Assembly (NCBI GenBank): GCA_018296165.2
Contig: JACKQL020000064.1
Span: 236,637-300,636 of the forward strand
Origin: Termitomyces sp. T153
Lineage: Eukaryota; Basidiomycota; Agaricomycetes; Agaricales; Lyophyllaceae
Direction: 5' to 3'
DNA: 64,000 bases
Of this stretch, positions 1-10,900 are shown piece by piece (position 1 is the stretch's first letter; every line of letters starts with the position of its first letter). Both the position numbers and the translations under genes were made by a program. Below the pieces are notes generated by a model. The model ran no database searches. It saw nothing but the letters and a program-made list of their open reading frames with translations, and was not told the DNA's origin.

Positions 1-1083
1 CCCTCTGTGCTGCATCCTGATCCCTCCATGCCTTATCCCACTCCCTCCACATCCAATTCTGATCCTCCCCAACCCTCTGGACCTCCTCTTTGCAAGTAGC
101 TAACAATGTCTCCAACCCCTCTACCCAACAGTGCAGAAAGGCCTTAGCAATTGACCACAATGCCTCTGCAGATTGCTCCATTAGGGCTCTAGAGTTTGGG
201 GAATACACCTGGGGGCCTCACCATTGACTGCTCACCCTGAACCCATTTGCTTGGCTCTGCCTCTGGTGATGGGGATGCCCTCTGCTTGCTCTTGTAATGC
301 ACCAAGAGGGCCCCTTCCCTCTGCCTGCTCCACAGGGGCCCAACCTTCATCAATAACTGCTCTGCACTACCTCTGCCCTCTGCTCTAAAGCTCCACTCCA
401 ACACCTTGCTCCTCTACTCTTTCTCCAGCTATGCTGCCACCTACTCTTGATCCCAACCTTGCTCTGCAGCAATACAGGCAACATACCAACTTGATGAGAC
501 AGAGCACTTCTTGTGCCACAAATGATATGGGATACACACCAATGAGTCCTGCCATAACTCTGGCACAGGCACCTTGAACTCACACCATTCTCCCTACTAA
601 GTGCAGGGCATACACTGTGAGGCTGAATTAGCTCTAATAGGGCAAGACCTTGTTGGTCACTCACCAGGGTGGCTGCCTGGCACCACTCAAGGGTCAGGAG
701 ATCCCTCACTTATCTAATGACCTCCACAAACTGCTCCAATGTTACTCCTGCTTGTGCAACTCTGTATGCCTTAGGAATGGGTCAAAACATCTCCAGACTA
801 AGGCTGGGCCTGGACTGTGAGGTGGAGGCCAACTCTGCCACTGACTGTGCTGGAACTCTTCCCCTAGACAAAATCCCCAATGGACCTGCCACTGCTATGG
901 ACAACTCTGTCAAGGCTCAATCAGTAACTCTGGAATGCAAAAGACAAAAACATGCTCATGACTGCAATACATTGCTTCTACCCATCTGCAATCCCAATGT
1001 CCCTCAGACTTCTTGGAAGTGGGGAAGGTGAAAGACACTGATGGGGACCTGGATGCTGCTGGGAAATAGGTGGAGGCAGACAT
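1..1083 (-). pseudogene. Antisense cargo gene of retroelement L1, Zn2Cys6-like plus coiled-coil (3' end outside window)
   Basis: The first copy of the gene that family-L retrotransposons carry on the strand opposite to gag-pol. I start it at the ATG at 1083 (MSASTY...), because the same MS-S-Y start recurs in the copies at 6339, 17286 and 31983. A 50-bp intron is visible at 615-664 (GTGAGT donor, GCTAAT branch, CACAG acceptor). Joining across it gives the cysteine series CX2C-X6-C-X15-C-X2-Y-X6-C, one cysteine having become Tyr. Two TAG stops lie between the second and third cysteines. Further downstream, the region of 1-350 matches the coiled-coil part of the better copy at 31983-33674. The element is on the plus strand, so this gene is antisense to it. 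Function unknown; a DNA-binding role is inferred only from cysteine spacing. Confidence 0.6.
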
Positions 1084-1284
1084 GGGAGAAGTCTGGAGAG
1101 CTCCAGGATATGTCCTGACCCTTTTTAATTTCTTGAGGAAGCTTCTTGATGGGTGACAATCCTGCTTTGACTTTGTTACCCATGCCACTGCTGTGGCTGT
1201 GGGTTGATCAATATTGCTTACGCTTCAATTCTCATGCCCCCTGCCAACACTGACTCATGCTCTGCATCTTGAGGGTCTTGACAC

Positions 1285-1298
1285 TGAAGGGGAGGCAA
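1285..1298 (+). promoter_or_regulatory. Polypurine tract of L1
   Basis: A purine run TGAAGGGGAGGCAA sits directly before the TGTCATGACCC start of a family-L LTR. The equivalent tracts of L4 (31774-31787, minus) and T1 (20261-20275) have the same GAAGGGG core. It would prime plus-strand DNA synthesis and shows that L1 runs on the plus strand. Confidence 0.65.
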
Positions 1299-1518
1299 TG
1301 TCATGACCCACTCCCACACCTCCAGACTGCTCTCCAGAACACCCTGCCTCCCTAGAGCACTCCCCAACATCTCTCCCAACCCACTCCAACCTTCATTGAC
1401 CCATGATGCCCACTCCAGCTAACTCCAATGCTTCCTTGGCAAATTCCAATGACTTCCTAGCAAACTTTGATACATCCCTTGTAGGCCTAGCTCTCCCTCT
1501 TGCTTACAAGGCCCCCAA
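1299..1518 (+). repeat. 5' fragment of the 3' LTR of L1
   Basis: Begins TGTCATGACCC, the family-L LTR start read in element sense, and is cut at 1518/1519 where a family-S LTR end begins. It carries the ANSNAS/LANSN-type 21-bp-related units seen in other family-L LTRs. Only about 220 bp remain. Confidence 0.6.
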
Positions 1519-1842
1519 TGTAAGGGCAACCTCCCGGGTAGCAGATCAGAGTCATGCAGCTAGCAGAGGGAAATCCAAAGTATATTAGCAAGTGAACAAT
1601 GATACAATCAGTAACTAATTACCTAGCAGAGAGGAATCCAAAGAGAACAAGTCTAAGGATCCCTGCTGCTAGACATGGTGCATCAGTGGATGGCAGAGGC
1701 ATGGGAACTACTGTACAGCAGGCTGGAGCTAACTCTAGGACAATGATCAGTGAGGTAGAACAGAGAACTCTGCAGATCTTTAGAGATCTCTGCAGTTCTA
1801 GAATGAGCCCTAGAGACATTGAACAAGCTGTGGAGATGTTGA
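1519..1842 (-). repeat. 3' LTR of S1, truncated
   Basis: On the minus strand this is the end portion of the family-S LTR, ending CCCTTACA (plus strand TGTAAGGG at 1519). The block with the AGACTTGTTCT motif (plus strand around 1645-1660) matches the LTRs at 28682, 46676 and 51093. The first part of the LTR, including TGTCAGAGG, is missing: the internal sequence near 1843 jumps straight to the CAACATCTCC block. Confidence 0.7.
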
Positions 1843-1879
1843 AGCATGTAGCATTTTGATGTGCAGGGTAAATGAAGTC

Positions 1880-2293
1880 CCTGATTGCTCAGTCTGCCAG
1901 TGAAATAGAGTAGGTTCTTTGTATGGCATGCAGAGCATCAGGGTGTCTCCTGTGGAACTTCTTGATGAGTCTGGGGGCATGTACATTCTCCCATGGTTCC
2001 CAGGAGATATCCTTGATCCCATAGCCCTTCCACTTCACCTTGTATTGCAGTTGTTACCAGAATAAGCAACTATCCAGAATTTCCTCCACCTCATACTCCT
2101 CATTGCTGTTGACCACCACTAGGAGTGGCAGAGGTGGCAGATGTTGCCCCAGAATAGGATCCTTTGGGGCTGAAGTCAGTTTGACCATATTGAACACTAG
2201 ATGAAGCTGGCACATCCTTGTGGGAACCTGGAGCCAGTAAGCTAGGAGCCCTACTTGCCATTCCACTATAAAAGGTCCCAACTGGCAGTGCAA
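1880..2293 (-). pseudogene. S1 integrase tail and chromodomain remnant
   Basis: From 2293 down, the minus strand reads HCQLGPFIVEWQ..., then LPLLVVVNSNEEYEVEEILDS, which is the entry into a chromodomain (YEVEEILDSxLFW). The second half, equivalent to WKGYG...DISWELWEN in S2, continues in another frame at about 1890-2050. A chromodomain directs integration to marked chromatin in chromoviruses. A frameshift near 2050 breaks it. Confidence 0.7.
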
Positions 2294-2479
2294 CAGCTTT
2301 TTAGAGGGTCAGGTAGTTGTAATGTCAGAGGCATCCAGGTACACTCAATCCCTGGGCTTGTATCTGTGCCCTGGGGTCCTTCTGCAGTCATACTATCACA
2401 CTATGTTGTCCTTTGCCTTTGCCAACACTGCTCTGGCCTCCTCCTGTGACCTCTTCATCCAGTCTACAAATTCAATCAC

Positions 2480-3270
2480 TGCTTCATTCTCCAAGAGTCA
2501 GGCTTAAGGTTTAGAACCCATGTGCAAGTGTTGTCTGGTGTTAAGGAAGAATGGGGAGAATTTGGTGGAAGCATCAACATGGTTGTTGTATTATAACTCA
2601 GCATTGGGGAGGAGTTCATCCCAGACATCCTAGCACTCATTGCAGAAGAGGCAGAGGTACTGCTCCAACTCCTGTTTTACACATTTGGTCTGGCTGTTAG
2701 ACTGTGGGTGATAGGCAGTAGATGTGTGAAGCTTCATGCCAAGTAGTCAGTAGAGTTCCCTGGTGAAGTCCACCACAAATTACAGCTCCCAGTCAGAGAC
2801 ATAGACATCAGAGAGGCTGTGGAGCTTCCAGACATTCTTCCAGTACAGGTTTGCAGCACCCATGGTAGAGTAGGTGGTGTGAGTTGGAATGAAGTACACT
2901 TGCTTGCCATATAGATCCACCACCACCATGATCATGTTGTAACCATGGGCATTGGGGAGCTCTACAATGAAATCCACAGAGGCAATGCTCTATTTTTCCA
3001 TGGGCATAAGCAACAAATGTAGTTGTCCAGAGGGGAGGTAGCACTGGGGCTTAGTCCAGAGACAGAGATTGCATGTACTAGTGTAAGACCCAATATACTA
3101 GGACAACTGAGGCTACCAGTAGTTCCACAATACTAGCTCCAATGTTTCCTATTGTCTAGGGTGCCCCACAATGTGGGAGTCATGATGTTGCTCTACAATC
3201 TTTTGAGGAGCTCCAGAATGTTGGGCATATAGATACAATCCCTGAAGGTCAAGATCCCATCCTGGAGGGC
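2480..3270 (-). pseudogene. S1 integrase remnant
   Basis: The stretch at 2780-2977 reads MDFIVELPNAHGYNMIMVVV, the first catalytic Asp block of a Ty3/Gypsy integrase core. The region around 3060-3250 corresponds to the H2C2 zinc-binding module (NSH.AGHP...CNLC in S2). The second catalytic block is damaged (SDVYVSDWEL) and stops interrupt all frames. Confidence 0.75.
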
Positions 3271-3499
3271 CCATTCATTCACACAGACTGATTTGGCACC
3301 AGTAGTACATCCTGACTTCAGCACCCAAGCTGCCTATGCAACAAGTTCCTCCTGCTGACTATTCTGATTACTCTGCTGGATGTCCCAGAGGATGTCTATC
3401 TCTGCTTCCTTGATGGCTAGACCCTCCATGGCTCAGATTGCAAACAGTTTAGGGCAGAGGAGCATGATGTTGCTGTTATCCTCCTCCCCCCCATGCCAT

Positions 3500-4780
3500 A
3501 GTTTGCTCTCCAGGACAGGGCATCTAGTTTCCCCATACTCCAGCCAGGCTTGTAATGCAATGAGAAGTCAAAGTTTGCTAGGTAAAGGGACCACCAGGCC
3601 TGTCAGCAATTGAGCTTCTTGGCTGTTCAGAAGTATTCAAGGTTCTTATAGTCTGTCCAGACCTCAAACTTGTGCCACACACCCTCTAGGAAGTGCCATC
3701 ACTCCTTGAATAACCAGATAATAGCCAACATCTCCTTGTCATGGATCTTGTAGTTCTGCTCTACTGCATTTAGGCTCCTGGAGTAGAAAGCCACTAGATG
3801 CCACTTCCCATCCTCCAGAGATTACTGTAAAAGAACAGCCCCAGTGGCAAAGTCAGAGCTGTCAGCTTCCACCTAGAAGAGGGGTTATCATCTGGGAACA
3901 GAAGGACAGGCCCCAAGGTCATGGCACACTTGAGGGCATCAAAGGCTGCTTGCTCCAGAGGCCCCCAACTCTATACCATGTCCTTCCCAGTGAGGTTGAA
4001 TAGCAGACAGGCATGGTGTGAGAAGTTCTGGATGAATCTCCAGTAAAAGTTCACAAAACTGAGGAACACCTGCACCTCCTTCTTGTTCTTAGGCTCCAGC
4101 CACTCTGCCATGCCTGCTACCTTCACTGGATCCATCTCTGCAGATCCATGCAAGATGATCAGGCCAAGATACTCAATCCAGGTCTGTTCAAACTCACACT
4201 TCTCTGGCTTGAGGTAGAGCTGGTGCTGGTGGAGATGTTCCAAGATGAGGCAGGTGTTTCTATGGTGTTCTTCCAACATTTTGGTGTAGATGAGAATGTC
4301 ATTATAGTACACACACACTATGCCCTCTATGATGAGGTCCCAGAAGATGTTATTCATCATTGTCTGGAAGGTGGTGGAGCTGTTGGAGGTTGCTGATGAG
4401 CTTGGAGATGAGAGGGAGGGGGTAGTGGTTCTTCACTGTCATGGCATTGAGAACCCAGTAATCCTGGACCAGTTGGAGTGAGCCATCCTTCTTGATGAAG
4501 AAGACAGGAGAAGCCATTGGAGACTTGGAAGGGCAGATGCAACCAGAGTCCAGATTCTCTTGCAGGAAGGTGTCAAGCTTGTCCTGCCCCTTGGGTGCTA
4601 GTGGGTAGACCTTGCAGCTAAAGGGTGTGGAATCAGGGAGCAGCTCAATGGCATGGTCCCACCTCTTGCACTCCAAACACAAGTCAAAAAAGGCTTTGGA
4701 GAAAACATCCTCAAACATGGAGGTAGGGGAGTATGACATCTTGGAACTCTCAGGGCATGGCATTAGCAGCAAATGCATGG
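3500..4780 (-). pseudogene. S1 reverse transcriptase and RNase H remnant
   Basis: RT starts near 4778 with FSKAFFDL...PDSTPFSCKVYPLAP and runs through PSKSPMASPVFFIKKDGSL and the QDYWVLNAMT block to the active-site region at 3971-4360. There the canonical YLDD is YYND (VYYNDILIY), so a catalytic Asp is changed to Asn. RNase H follows at about 3520-3900 with the WTDHKN-type block in frame-broken form. A deletion removes the FQTMMNN-proximal part between the two RT reading frames. Confidence 0.8.
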
Positions 4781-5468
4781 GCCAGCCACTGGGATGTGGT
4801 CTGGCTAGCCCAGATCTCTACAACAGAGGGTGGTGAGTGTATGGTAGTAGCATAGATCCAATCCCTCACTTCTACTGCTCTGTCCAGGATCTCTGGCTCA
4901 TATACCCGACCAAACTCCTCTCCACACTCCCCCTCTGATGCTCTGCCACTGCTCTGGTCAACCTTGTAGAGGGCCTCTCTACAAGAGAATGCCAGAGGTG
5001 GGGGATCCAGGAGGTCCAGATCTGCAAAGAGGAGGGGCCCAGCATGACATGCACAGATGGCCACATGCTCTCAAACTTGAGTCCAATGCTCTTCCCTGTC
5101 CTCAGCAGCACAGGCAGAGCATTTCCAAGGGCACCTGCTCATGGTTACCTCTCCCTTGGCCCAATCTACTTTGGAGTTGTGCTTGTGGAGCCATGTGAAA
5201 CCAAGGATTATATCCTGCCTACTCAAGCTGGTGATGGCAAAGACAATGCACTCTGCATGATTCCAATCATGGAGGACAAGGTCAACTATGGAGCTGATAG
5301 TGCCTGCTTTGTTGGGTGTTTCAATGCATCAGAGTCAAAGGCATCCATACTGAGGTGGATGTAGGTGAGGCAGGATTGAAGGAAGCATTCCCTGCCAGAG
5401 CAGGCACTATTGTATGCATCTGGTAGTGCAGGGCATGGGATCCATGGCTGTAGAGTCACCAGAGCTGC
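4781..5468 (-). pseudogene. S1 protease C-terminus fused to gag fragment
   Basis: From 5468 down, the minus strand reads a gag piece (PALPDAYNSACS...SCLTYIHLSMDAFDSDALK) and then passes directly into the second half of the protease (about 5180-5300, LGFTWLHKHN-like) and the linker to RT (4750-5064, DLDLLDPPPLAF...WIYATTIH). The protease active site and most of gag are gone, so a deletion has joined gag to protease here. A comparable gag/protease recombination occurs near 41976. Confidence 0.6.
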
Positions 5469-5519
5469 TGTCAGAGGACTTCCATTTCTGACCTCCATGA
5501 CTTGTTCTAGCACCTTTGC
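5469..5519 (+). repeat. First ~50 bp of a family-S LTR
   Basis: TGTCAGAGGACTTCC at 5469 is the same start as the LTR at 46676. Similarity stops around 5519, where a truncated family-L LTR begins. It is an orphan fragment in the orientation opposite to S1. Confidence 0.55.
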
Positions 5520-5521
5520 AG

Positions 5522-6124
5522 AGTCAAGGCAACACAGAGATGAGACAAGACATAACCAAGAAAAGAAATAGATTCAAGACTCAAAATAGAAATCGAGACA
5601 GAAAGAGACACAAGACACAAGTAACCAGTTAATGTAATATCAAGACTAAGGTAATGAATGCTACTCTATGTCTTTATATACTAACTACTGGACCTTCTCT
5701 GGGGTTGAGGTTGCTATGGCAGGGCTTGTCAGAGCCATGTAAGGAGGATTGGTGGTGGTTCTGATTGGAGGGTGGGCCACAGTGATATTCTGATGTGGAT
5801 GTGGCCCATTCTGCAGTAATTGGGGAACTCTGGAGGGGTTGCATGAGTTGCGGGATTAGTTGAACAATGTGCATCTAAGTCAGGAGTTGTGTCAAAGGGG
5901 CTCAGGGGCCTTGTAAGTGAGAGGGGGAGCTGAGGAGGCCCACAGGGGATGTGTTGAAGTTTGCCAGAAAGTTGTCAGGGTTTGCCAAGGAAGTGCTGGA
6001 GTTAGCTGGGGTGGGCACCATGAGTCAACAAAGGTTGAGGTGAGTTGGGGAAGTGTTGAGAAGTGCTCTGAGAAAGCAGGGTAACCTAGGAGGAACTCTG
6101 GAGGTGCAGGAGTGGGTTGTGACA
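5522..6124 (-). repeat. 3' LTR of L2, part missing
   Basis: Shares the purine-rich GAGACAAGA block, the AATATCAAGACT transcript-start block and the terminal TGACA (plus strand, ending 6124) with the complete LTRs of L4. The outer end (TGTCAGGTTC...) is deleted. Plus-strand order is therefore inner LTR sequence, then TGACA, then the polypurine tract. Confidence 0.75.
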
Positions 6125-6137
6125 TTACCCTCTCTTC
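6125..6137 (-). promoter_or_regulatory. Polypurine tract of L2
   Basis: On the minus strand TGAAGAGAGGGTAA abuts the LTR end. It is equivalent to the tracts of L4 and L5. Confidence 0.55.
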
Positions 6138-7469
6138 AGTGTTGAGACCCTCAAGATGTGGGGCAAGAGTTGGGGATTGGTAGGGGCATGGGAATCAGAG
6201 TGTAAGCAATATTGATCAAATCTGCAGCTGTGGCAGCATGGGTAACAAAGTCAAAGCAGGATTGTTGCCCATTAAGAAGCCTCCTTGAGAAATTAAAAAG
6301 GGGTCAGGATGTACTCTGGGGCTCCCCAAACTCAGTCTATGTCTTTCTCTGTATACTCACCAGCAACATCAGTGCCATCCATGTCACCATTGACATCTCC
6401 AACCCCTTCTTCCTCAGGGGAATCTAACTCTCATTGTGGCTGCCAATGTGTGGTTTGTTTTCTCTGTACTTCTAAAGTTGCTGACTGAGCTCAACAGAAT
6501 TATCTGCAGCAGTGGCTGGCCCACTGGGGGTTTCATCACAAGGCAGGGTTTTGGTGCAGTCAGCAGCAGGGGTGGCCCCTGCCTTACATTCCAGGCCTGA
6601 CCTTGGTCTGAGAGTAGTCCAACCTGTCTCTGTGGCTTCTAGGGTAGCACAGGTGGAAGTAACACTGGAGCAGTTTGCAGAGGCTACAGGATAGGCAAGA
6701 GGTCCTCTGACTCTCAAATGGTGCCAGGTGGCAGCTCCAGTGAGTGATCAGTATAATCTCACTCTCCCAGAGCTAACTTACCTCCACAGTGTGTGTCCTG
6801 CACCTGATGGAGGGAATGGTGTGATTTTGAGGAGCCCATACAGGGTTTGCAGCAGGACACATTGGTATGTCTTTTATGTTGTTTGTGGCACAAGAAATGT
6901 TCTATCATGCTGAGTTGGTATGCTGCCTGTATTGCTGTGGAGCAGGGTTGAGGTTAAGAGTGGGTTGCTGCACAGCTGGAGGAAGGGTGGAGGGGCAAAG
7001 TGTCTGAGTAGGGTTCTGGGGTAGAAAGCAGAAGTAGCACAGGGCAGTCAACAATGAAGGTCAGGCCCCCATGGGGCAGGTGGAGGGAGAGGGCCCCCAT
7101 GGCATGCAATAAGAGCAAGCAGAGGGTGTTCCCATTGCTGGAGGTGGGACTGAGCAAGTGAGCTTAGGGCAAGCAGGTGATGGTGGGGCCCTCAGGTCCT
7201 CAAGTGTATTCCCCAAGTTTGGGGGCCCCCATGAAGCAGTCTGTGGGGACATTGTGGTTGGCTGCCAAGGCTTTTCTGTGTCATTGAGTTGAGGAGTTGG
7301 AGCAGTTGTTGGCAACTTGTAAGGAAGAGGCTTAAAGGGTTGGGGAGGATTGGGACATGATGTGGAAGGAGCAGGACAAGGCATGGAGAGACAGAAATGC
7401 AGTGCAGAAGGACAAGGATGTGGCCATAGGAATAGCTATGGAACAGTTGTCTCAACTCCAGAAGTTGCA

Positions 7470-8225
7470 TGTCAGGTTCTGCTGACCATGGGGGCTCAGC
7501 TACACTGGGCAAGTCCTTACTAGGCGGATGTGATTCCCTGCACTGACAACTGGGCACTCGGAGGTGTTCCAAACATGAGGGACTTGTGAGGATAGTTAGT
7601 GGTAATTGATCCAAGCAAGTCTGGGGAGGTCTGGAGGAGTTGAGGATGAGCTGTGGGAAAGGGGGGCAGGCTTGGTGGGGTTCAGGCATAAGTCCATATG
7701 TGAGTATTGTGGGTGCAGAGGAGGCAGAGGCTATGCAAATGATAGGAGTGGAGCCAGAGTTCTGATGGGGGATCAATGGGGATTGATAGGGTTTGGAGCC
7801 GAGCATGTAGCAAGGTCTGGAGTTGGTGAAAGAGTGTTGGAGGTTCGTAATCATAATCACGGAGTTTGTGAGGGCATTATGGTTGAGAGGACTTGAACAC
7901 AATAGGCGGAATCAAATGAGATGAGATGGAGTTGAACAAAATGAGATGGAGTCAAACAAAGGAGTTGATGACATGTAATGGGGTCAGGGACGGTGGGGGA
8001 GTGGTCCCAGGAGCTCAGGAAGTCCAGGGGAAGCACCGGCAGCTGCGGGGAAGACATTGGAGTTGGCCAGGGGGGCGTCGGAGTTAGCTGAGAATGTGTT
8101 GGAGTTAGCCGGAGTAGGCGCAGAGTGCTGGGGAAGTTTGATGAAGCGTCAGGGGGGGGGGGGGGTTCCGGGGGAATGGGGGTTTGTCAGGCGGTGTATG
8201 GGGCTTCAGGGAATGGGTCGTGACA
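7470..8225 (-). repeat. 3' LTR of L2i (internal deletion)
   Basis: Plus strand starts TGTCAGGTTC and ends GGGTCGTGACA. Compared with 8899-10080 it lacks roughly 400 bp that contain the TATA box and transcript start. A run of 14 G lies at 8152-8165. Confidence 0.8.
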
Positions 8226-8239
8226 CCCAGAAGCTTGGG

Positions 8240-8869
8240 GATTCCTTGGTCTTGTTCTGGGGTTGTTGGGGTTGGGTCAGAGGCATTGGGCTCCTTTCAT
8301 TTGTTGGGCGGAAGTGACAGCCGAGTTGGCCAGGGGGTCCTAACTGATCTTGGAAGTGGTTTCTATAATTTGGGGTGTAGCATCAGTCTTGGAATCTTGC
8401 ATTATTATGGGTGGGGCTGCTGGGTTGAGCTTGATTCCAATTGATGGTGGGGCTAGCTTGGAGGGTGGTCTTTTCTTAGGAAGGGTTGTGGGTGAAAGTT
8501 GGATGATCTGTTGTGCAGTGTCAGAGAAGTTGTTGAGCAATGGACTAAATTGTTGCTGGGGTCTGGGTGAAGCCTTGGTGATGCCAGGTTTGGTCTTTGC
8601 AGGGAAGTGGAGCTGGTGGAGAAGGTACGGGAAGGGTGGTTTGCAGGAGTGGTGTAGGGTTGGGCATGGGTTGGGGAGGGTGTCCATGGAAAGAGCCGTT
8701 GTATGGGTGTAACCGGAGTGGAAGGCATGCTTGGTGTCAGATCTGCGACTCAGGGTGCCTTGGCAAATTGGGCAGGGCCGTATGAATCATAAGGGTTTCT
8801 AGGCATGGGTTGACCATAGACATTGGAATTGTTTGGCAAATGTGTGTGCAGGGCATGTGTGGACATCAT
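8240..8869 (-). pseudogene. L2i gag N-terminal remnant
   Basis: ATG at 8869/8866 opens a Pro/Ser/Thr/Asn-rich reading (STHALHTHLPNNSNVYGQPM) like the start of gag in L4 (MSADNPVYNPTGYLTNIYGR) and L3. Frames shift near 8750 and 8690. No zinc knuckle is present. The 3' part resembles L3 at about 24340-24900, so L2i derives from an L3-like subfamily. Confidence 0.55.
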
Positions 8870-8885
8870 GAATGGGATAAGGTAG

Positions 8886-8898
8886 AGTCTTGAGATTA
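8886..8898 (-). promoter_or_regulatory. Self-priming primer-binding site of L2i
   Basis: Minus strand TAATCTCAAGACT lies immediately inside the 5' LTR. It is the exact 13-nt complement of AGTCTTGAGATTA at the predicted transcript start (9603 downward). It does not begin TGG, so it cannot pair with a tRNA CCA end. Confidence 0.75.
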
Positions 8899-10080
8899 TG
8901 TCAGGTTCTGCTGACCATGGGGGCTCAGCTACACTGGGCAAGTCCTTACTAGGCAGATGTGATTCCCTGCACTGACAACTGGGCACTCAGAGGTGTTCCA
9001 AACATGGGGGACTTGTGAGGATAGTTAGTGGTAAATGATCCAAGCAAGTCCAGGGAGGTCTGGAGGAGTTGAGGATGAGCTGCAAGGAAGGAGGGCGGGC
9101 TGGGCAGGGTTCAGGCATAAGTCCATATGTGAGTATTGTGGGTGCAGAGGAGGCAGAGGCTATGCAAATGATAGGAGTGGAGCCAGAGTTCTGATGGAGG
9201 ATCAATGGGGATTGATAGGGTTTAGAGCCAAGCATGTAGCAAGGTCTGGAGTTGGTGAAAGAGTGTCGGAGGTTCATAATTGTAATTGCAGAGTTCATGA
9301 GGGCATTATGGTTGAGAGGACTTGAACACAATAGGCAGAATCAAACAATCAAACAAGATGAGACAGAGTTAAATGAAATGAGATGGAGTTGAACAAAATG
9401 AGATGGAGTTGAACAAAATGAGATGGAGACAAGATGAGAACAAGAATAGATTGAGGCGGAGACATGGAACAATAACAAAATGATAACAGAATAGAGATGA
9501 GATAAGACCAGGAGACTGAGAATAAGGAAAATGAGACATGGAACACAAAACACAAGGAGAAACAATCAGAAACACATCAGGTAAGGCAGGTAATCTCAAG
9601 ACTAGAGTATGAAGAGCTACTCTACGTCTTATATACTGACTACTGGAGAGCTCCAGGAACGTCAGCTGTGGTGGCAGGGCTTGGCAGAGCTTGATGGAGT
9701 CAATGGGTGTTGGTTACAACCAGAGGGTGGGCCATGTTGATATGTTGATGGGATCAATCATTGATGTGGTCCATTCTGAGGTTGTCATGATACTCCAAGG
9801 TAAGTTGGAGGAGCTAGGGTGTCGAGTCAATGGCATGTAATGGGGTCAGGCACATTGGGGGAGTGGTCCCAGGGGCTCAGGAGATCCAGAGGAAGTGCCA
9901 GTGGCTGCGGGGAAGACGTCAGAGTTGGCCAGGGGGCTGTTGGAGTTAGCCGAGAATGTGTCAGAGTTAGCCAGAGTAGGCACAGAGTGCTGGGGAAGTT
10001 CAACAGAGCGTTGGGGGAGGTTCTGAGGAGATGGGGGTTTGTTGGGTGATGTACGGGGGTCCAGGGAACAGGTCATGACA
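8899..10080 (-). repeat. 5' LTR of L2i
   Basis: 1182 bp, TGTCAGG...TGACA on the plus strand. In element sense TATATAA is at 9635-9629, and the AGTCTTGAGATTA transcript start begins at 9603, 32 nt downstream of the TATA start. A 20-bp unit (GAGATGGAGTTGAACAAAAT) is repeated about three times at 9375-9430. Confidence 0.8.
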
Positions 10081-10900
10081 TTGCATGTGCAAATGGAGCA
10101 GTTGCAGGCATGGGCAGAGACAGTGGAGATGGGGGTGTGGGGGTTGGAGGAGTTGGGAGCATGGGCAGGTCAGAGAGCACCCCATGTGGAGGTACCCAGG
10201 GCAGTGGCAGAGGTAGCAAGGAGGCAAGAGGAATAGCTTGCCAATGAGGCAATCTCAGGATGGTGGGGAATTCTCCATGAGTTAATCTTATTTTCTCCTC
10301 ACTCTTGCTGCACTGATGTTCCTTAGTAGACTGGGCCTGGGAGCATTGGATTCTCCTTGATGGAGCATCAGCAGTGCTTGTGTCCATCCACAATAGACTG
10401 TCAAGGATGCCTGGAGACCTCCCACCAGAACTGGAGCAGGGTGTAAGGCAAATGGGGCACTTGCTGGCAGAGCACCATTAGAGAGCAACAGCAGACTCCA
10501 GGGCATGGTGAAAGGTGGCAATGGATATTGGGGAGCCTCTTCCAAGCCACCTGAATGTCCTGGTGGTGGTGGTGGTGGTTCAGATGGAGGTGGACCTGGT
10601 GGAGAGGATAGTGGGGGTGGGGTCAGAGAGGGAGGGGGAGTAGGGAGCTTCTTGGACTTGTACTCTGTGTCAGACCTGTGCCTTTTGTAACTTATATGTA
10701 ATACCAAAGCATGTAAATATTGAACTATTGGACCTCCAGCCTGAGGTTTTTCAGATTGTGTCAGAGAACAGAAAAGTAAAAAACATGCAGGTGGTTATTT
10801 GTGGGAGTTTAATCCCTAATGAATCCAGAGGAGGGGGTTATGCCTACTAATGCCATCTGTATTTGCTAGTTTGGGGGTCCTGGGACTTAGTGGGGTGTTG

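Larger units (their letters stand above)
1519..5468 (-). mobile_element. S1: degraded short-LTR chromovirus (Ty3/Gypsy)
   Basis: A minus-strand Ty3/Gypsy element. Read from right to left it holds a gag remnant, protease C-terminus, reverse transcriptase, RNase H, integrase, chromodomain and a 5'-truncated 3' LTR. The chromodomain after integrase places it among the chromoviruses. Frameshifts and stops are scattered throughout, CpG is almost absent, and the gag-protease region is collapsed by a deletion, so it cannot be autonomous. Its protein remnants align with S2 and S3 on the plus strand further right. Confidence 0.85.
7470..10080 (-). mobile_element. L2i: internally deleted family-L element with TTGCA target duplication
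   Basis: Two LTRs (7470-8225 and 8899-10080) flank only ~670 bp. TTGCA at 7465-7469 and 10081-10085 is a perfect 5-bp target duplication inside the cargo gene of L2. The interior has the primer-binding site and the first part of gag (MSTHALHTHLPNNS...) but no protease, RT or integrase. The LTR at 7470 is shorter because the TATA/transcript-start portion is deleted, and no polypurine tract adjoins it. It depends on trans-acting enzymes or is a post-insertion deletion product. Confidence 0.8.
6339..10643 (+). pseudogene. Antisense cargo gene of L2, interrupted by L2i insertion
   Basis: Starts at ATG 6339 (MSFSVYSPA...). Intron at 6740-6789 (GTGAGT, GCTAAC branch, CACAG; 50 bp). Joining across it gives CX2C-X6-C-X15-CX2C-X6-C, all six cysteines present, with one TGA between the second and third. 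The coiled-coil part follows and is broken at 7469 by the 2.6-kb element L2i. The gene resumes at 10081 after the TTGCA target duplication and ends at the TAG at 10641-10643. The 3' part has the LLEW/EWLANE-like helix segment and a damaged third intron near 10270-10330. It converges tail-to-tail on the L2 pol stop at 10901. Confidence 0.65.

Noticed and set aside
8152..8165. Run of 14 G as a functional quadruplex or regulatory element
   Set aside because: A single homopolymer in a decayed LTR, not shared by other copies; it may even be an assembly error.
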